From the NCBI GenBank assembly GCA_029256365.1, contig JAQSYB010000116.1, forward strand, positions 1-6,509: DNA of 6,509 bases, read 5' to 3'. Shown here piece by piece: positions 6,019-6,509 of this stretch; position 1 is the first letter of the stretch, and every line of letters starts with the position of its first letter. The notes beneath the pieces are model-generated. The model was not told the origin of the DNA. It saw only the letters and a program-made list of their open reading frames with translations, and made no database searches. The stretch is from Clostridia bacterium (GTDB taxonomy: Bacteria; Bacillota; Clostridia; Lutisporales; Lutisporaceae). The position numbers and the translations under genes were made by a program.

Positions 6019-6049
6019 TTGACATTGACGTTGCGTAAAGGTGTATCAT
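6019..6049 (+). promoter_or_regulatory. MerR-type promoter with 19-bp spacer and operator dyad
   Basis: A perfect TTGACA (6019-6024) is followed 19 bases later by TATCAT (6044-6049, five of six to consensus). A 19-bp spacer is the hallmark of promoters that MerR-family activators twist into an active form. Within it lies an imperfect dyad, ACATTGACG (6022-6030) and CGTAAAGGT (6034-6042), matching at seven of nine positions about a 3-base centre. The promoter directly precedes the MerR gene, so autoregulation is likely. Confidence 0.75.
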
Positions 6050-6071
6050 TGTCTTGTGAGGAGGTGAGCAC

Positions 6072-6509
6072 ATGGAATATACAGTGCAAAAGCTAGGCAG
6101 CCTAGCAGGTGTAAGTACAAGAACACTGAGATATTATGATGAAATTGGAATTCTAAAGCCGGCAAGAATCAATTCTTCAGGATATCGGATTTATGGTCAA
6201 AACGAGGTTGATAAGCTGCAGCAAATACTTTTCTACAGAGAACTGGGTGTGAATCTAGATAGTATAAAGGATATTGTAACAGCGCCTTCTTTTAACGGAG
6301 CCAATGCACTGCGAGAACATCGTGAAAAGCTCCTCGAAAAGAAAGAACAACTAGATTTATTAATTGCTAATGTGGATAAAACAATAGCTCTTACAGAAGG
6401 GAGAATTAAAATGACAGATAAAGAAAAATTTGAAGGCTTTAAACAAAAAATGATTGATGACAATGAGAAAAAATATGGTGCTGAAATCAGAGAAAAATAT
6501 GGCAAGGAC
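6072..6509 (+). CDS. MerR family transcriptional activator, TipA/Mta type (3' end missing)
   Basis: 146 codons are visible and the gene runs off the right edge. Residues 1-70 form the MerR winged helix-turn-helix, with VQKLGSLAGVSTRTLRYYD in the recognition region and GYRIY (37-41) in the wing. A helix at about 75-112 rich in Lys, Glu and Leu is the dimerising coiled coil. From about 114 the sequence KFEGFKQK and KKYGAEIREKYGKD resembles the start of the TipAS drug-binding domain of TipA and B. subtilis Mta. Such proteins bind hydrophobic compounds and activate their own gene and, often, efflux genes. No MerR-type metal-binding cysteines are seen in the visible part. Translation starts behind a full AGGAGGTGA (6059-6067), the best ribosome binding site in the window. 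The promoter just upstream has the MerR spacing. Confidence 0.92.
   Translation, partial: MEYTVQKLGSLAGVSTRTLRYYDEIGILKPARINSSGYRIYGQNEVDKLQQILFYRELGVNLDSIKDIVTAPSFNGANALREHREKLLEKKEQLDLLIANVDKTIALTEGRIKMTDKEKFEGFKQKMIDDNEKKYGAEIREKYGKD
6400..6413 (+). promoter_or_regulatory. Possible internal ribosome binding site and start for a TipAS-only product
   Basis: GGAG (6400-6403) lies seven bases before an in-frame ATG at 6411 (Met114). That codon falls exactly at the junction between the coiled coil and the TipAS-like domain. In Streptomyces TipA the ligand-binding domain is also made alone from an internal start near residue 110. Production of a short form here is inferred from position and spacing only. 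Confidence 0.4.

Overview
The window looks like chromosome of a low-GC, spore-forming Firmicute, most likely a clostridium. The evidence is the AT-rich codon use, strong GGAGG-type ribosome binding sites, a Spo0E-like gene, and multi-PAS sensor proteins typical of Clostridia. I cannot name the species. All five genes read on the + strand; the first is cut by the left edge and the last by the right edge.

Positions 1-2041 hold the 3' part of a large hybrid histidine kinase (PAS, HisKA, HATPase, receiver, HPt), closed by a strong intrinsic terminator whose left arm contains the stop codon. Positions 2190-5000 hold a second signalling protein with four PAS domains, then GGDEF and EAL domains whose catalytic motifs both look intact, so it can in principle make and degrade cyclic di-GMP. 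About 157 codons of its PAS region align without gaps, at about 70% identity by eye, with the start of the kinase fragment. The two genes are therefore duplicated sensors carrying different outputs. A 57-residue Spo0E-like protein (5038-5211) follows 37 bases later and probably shares the transcript. Together these three genes suggest a locus joining phosphorelay, cyclic di-GMP and Spo0A~P control, though the physical link between the pathways is inferred.

Positions 5212-5578 have no gene but contain much RNA-like structure: a roughly 131-base element closed by a long-range stem with at least two internal hairpins, an 18-bp terminator-like hairpin, and two smaller hairpins. I could not match the element to any riboswitch or small RNA family I know. 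This is the most promising undescribed feature here.

Positions 5579-5992 encode a small membrane protein of the DUF454/YbaN family. Positions 6019-6049 form a MerR-type promoter with a 19-bp spacer and an internal dyad. It drives a MerR regulator of the TipA/Mta type (6072 to the right edge), which has a plausible internal translation start exactly at its C-terminal TipAS-like domain.
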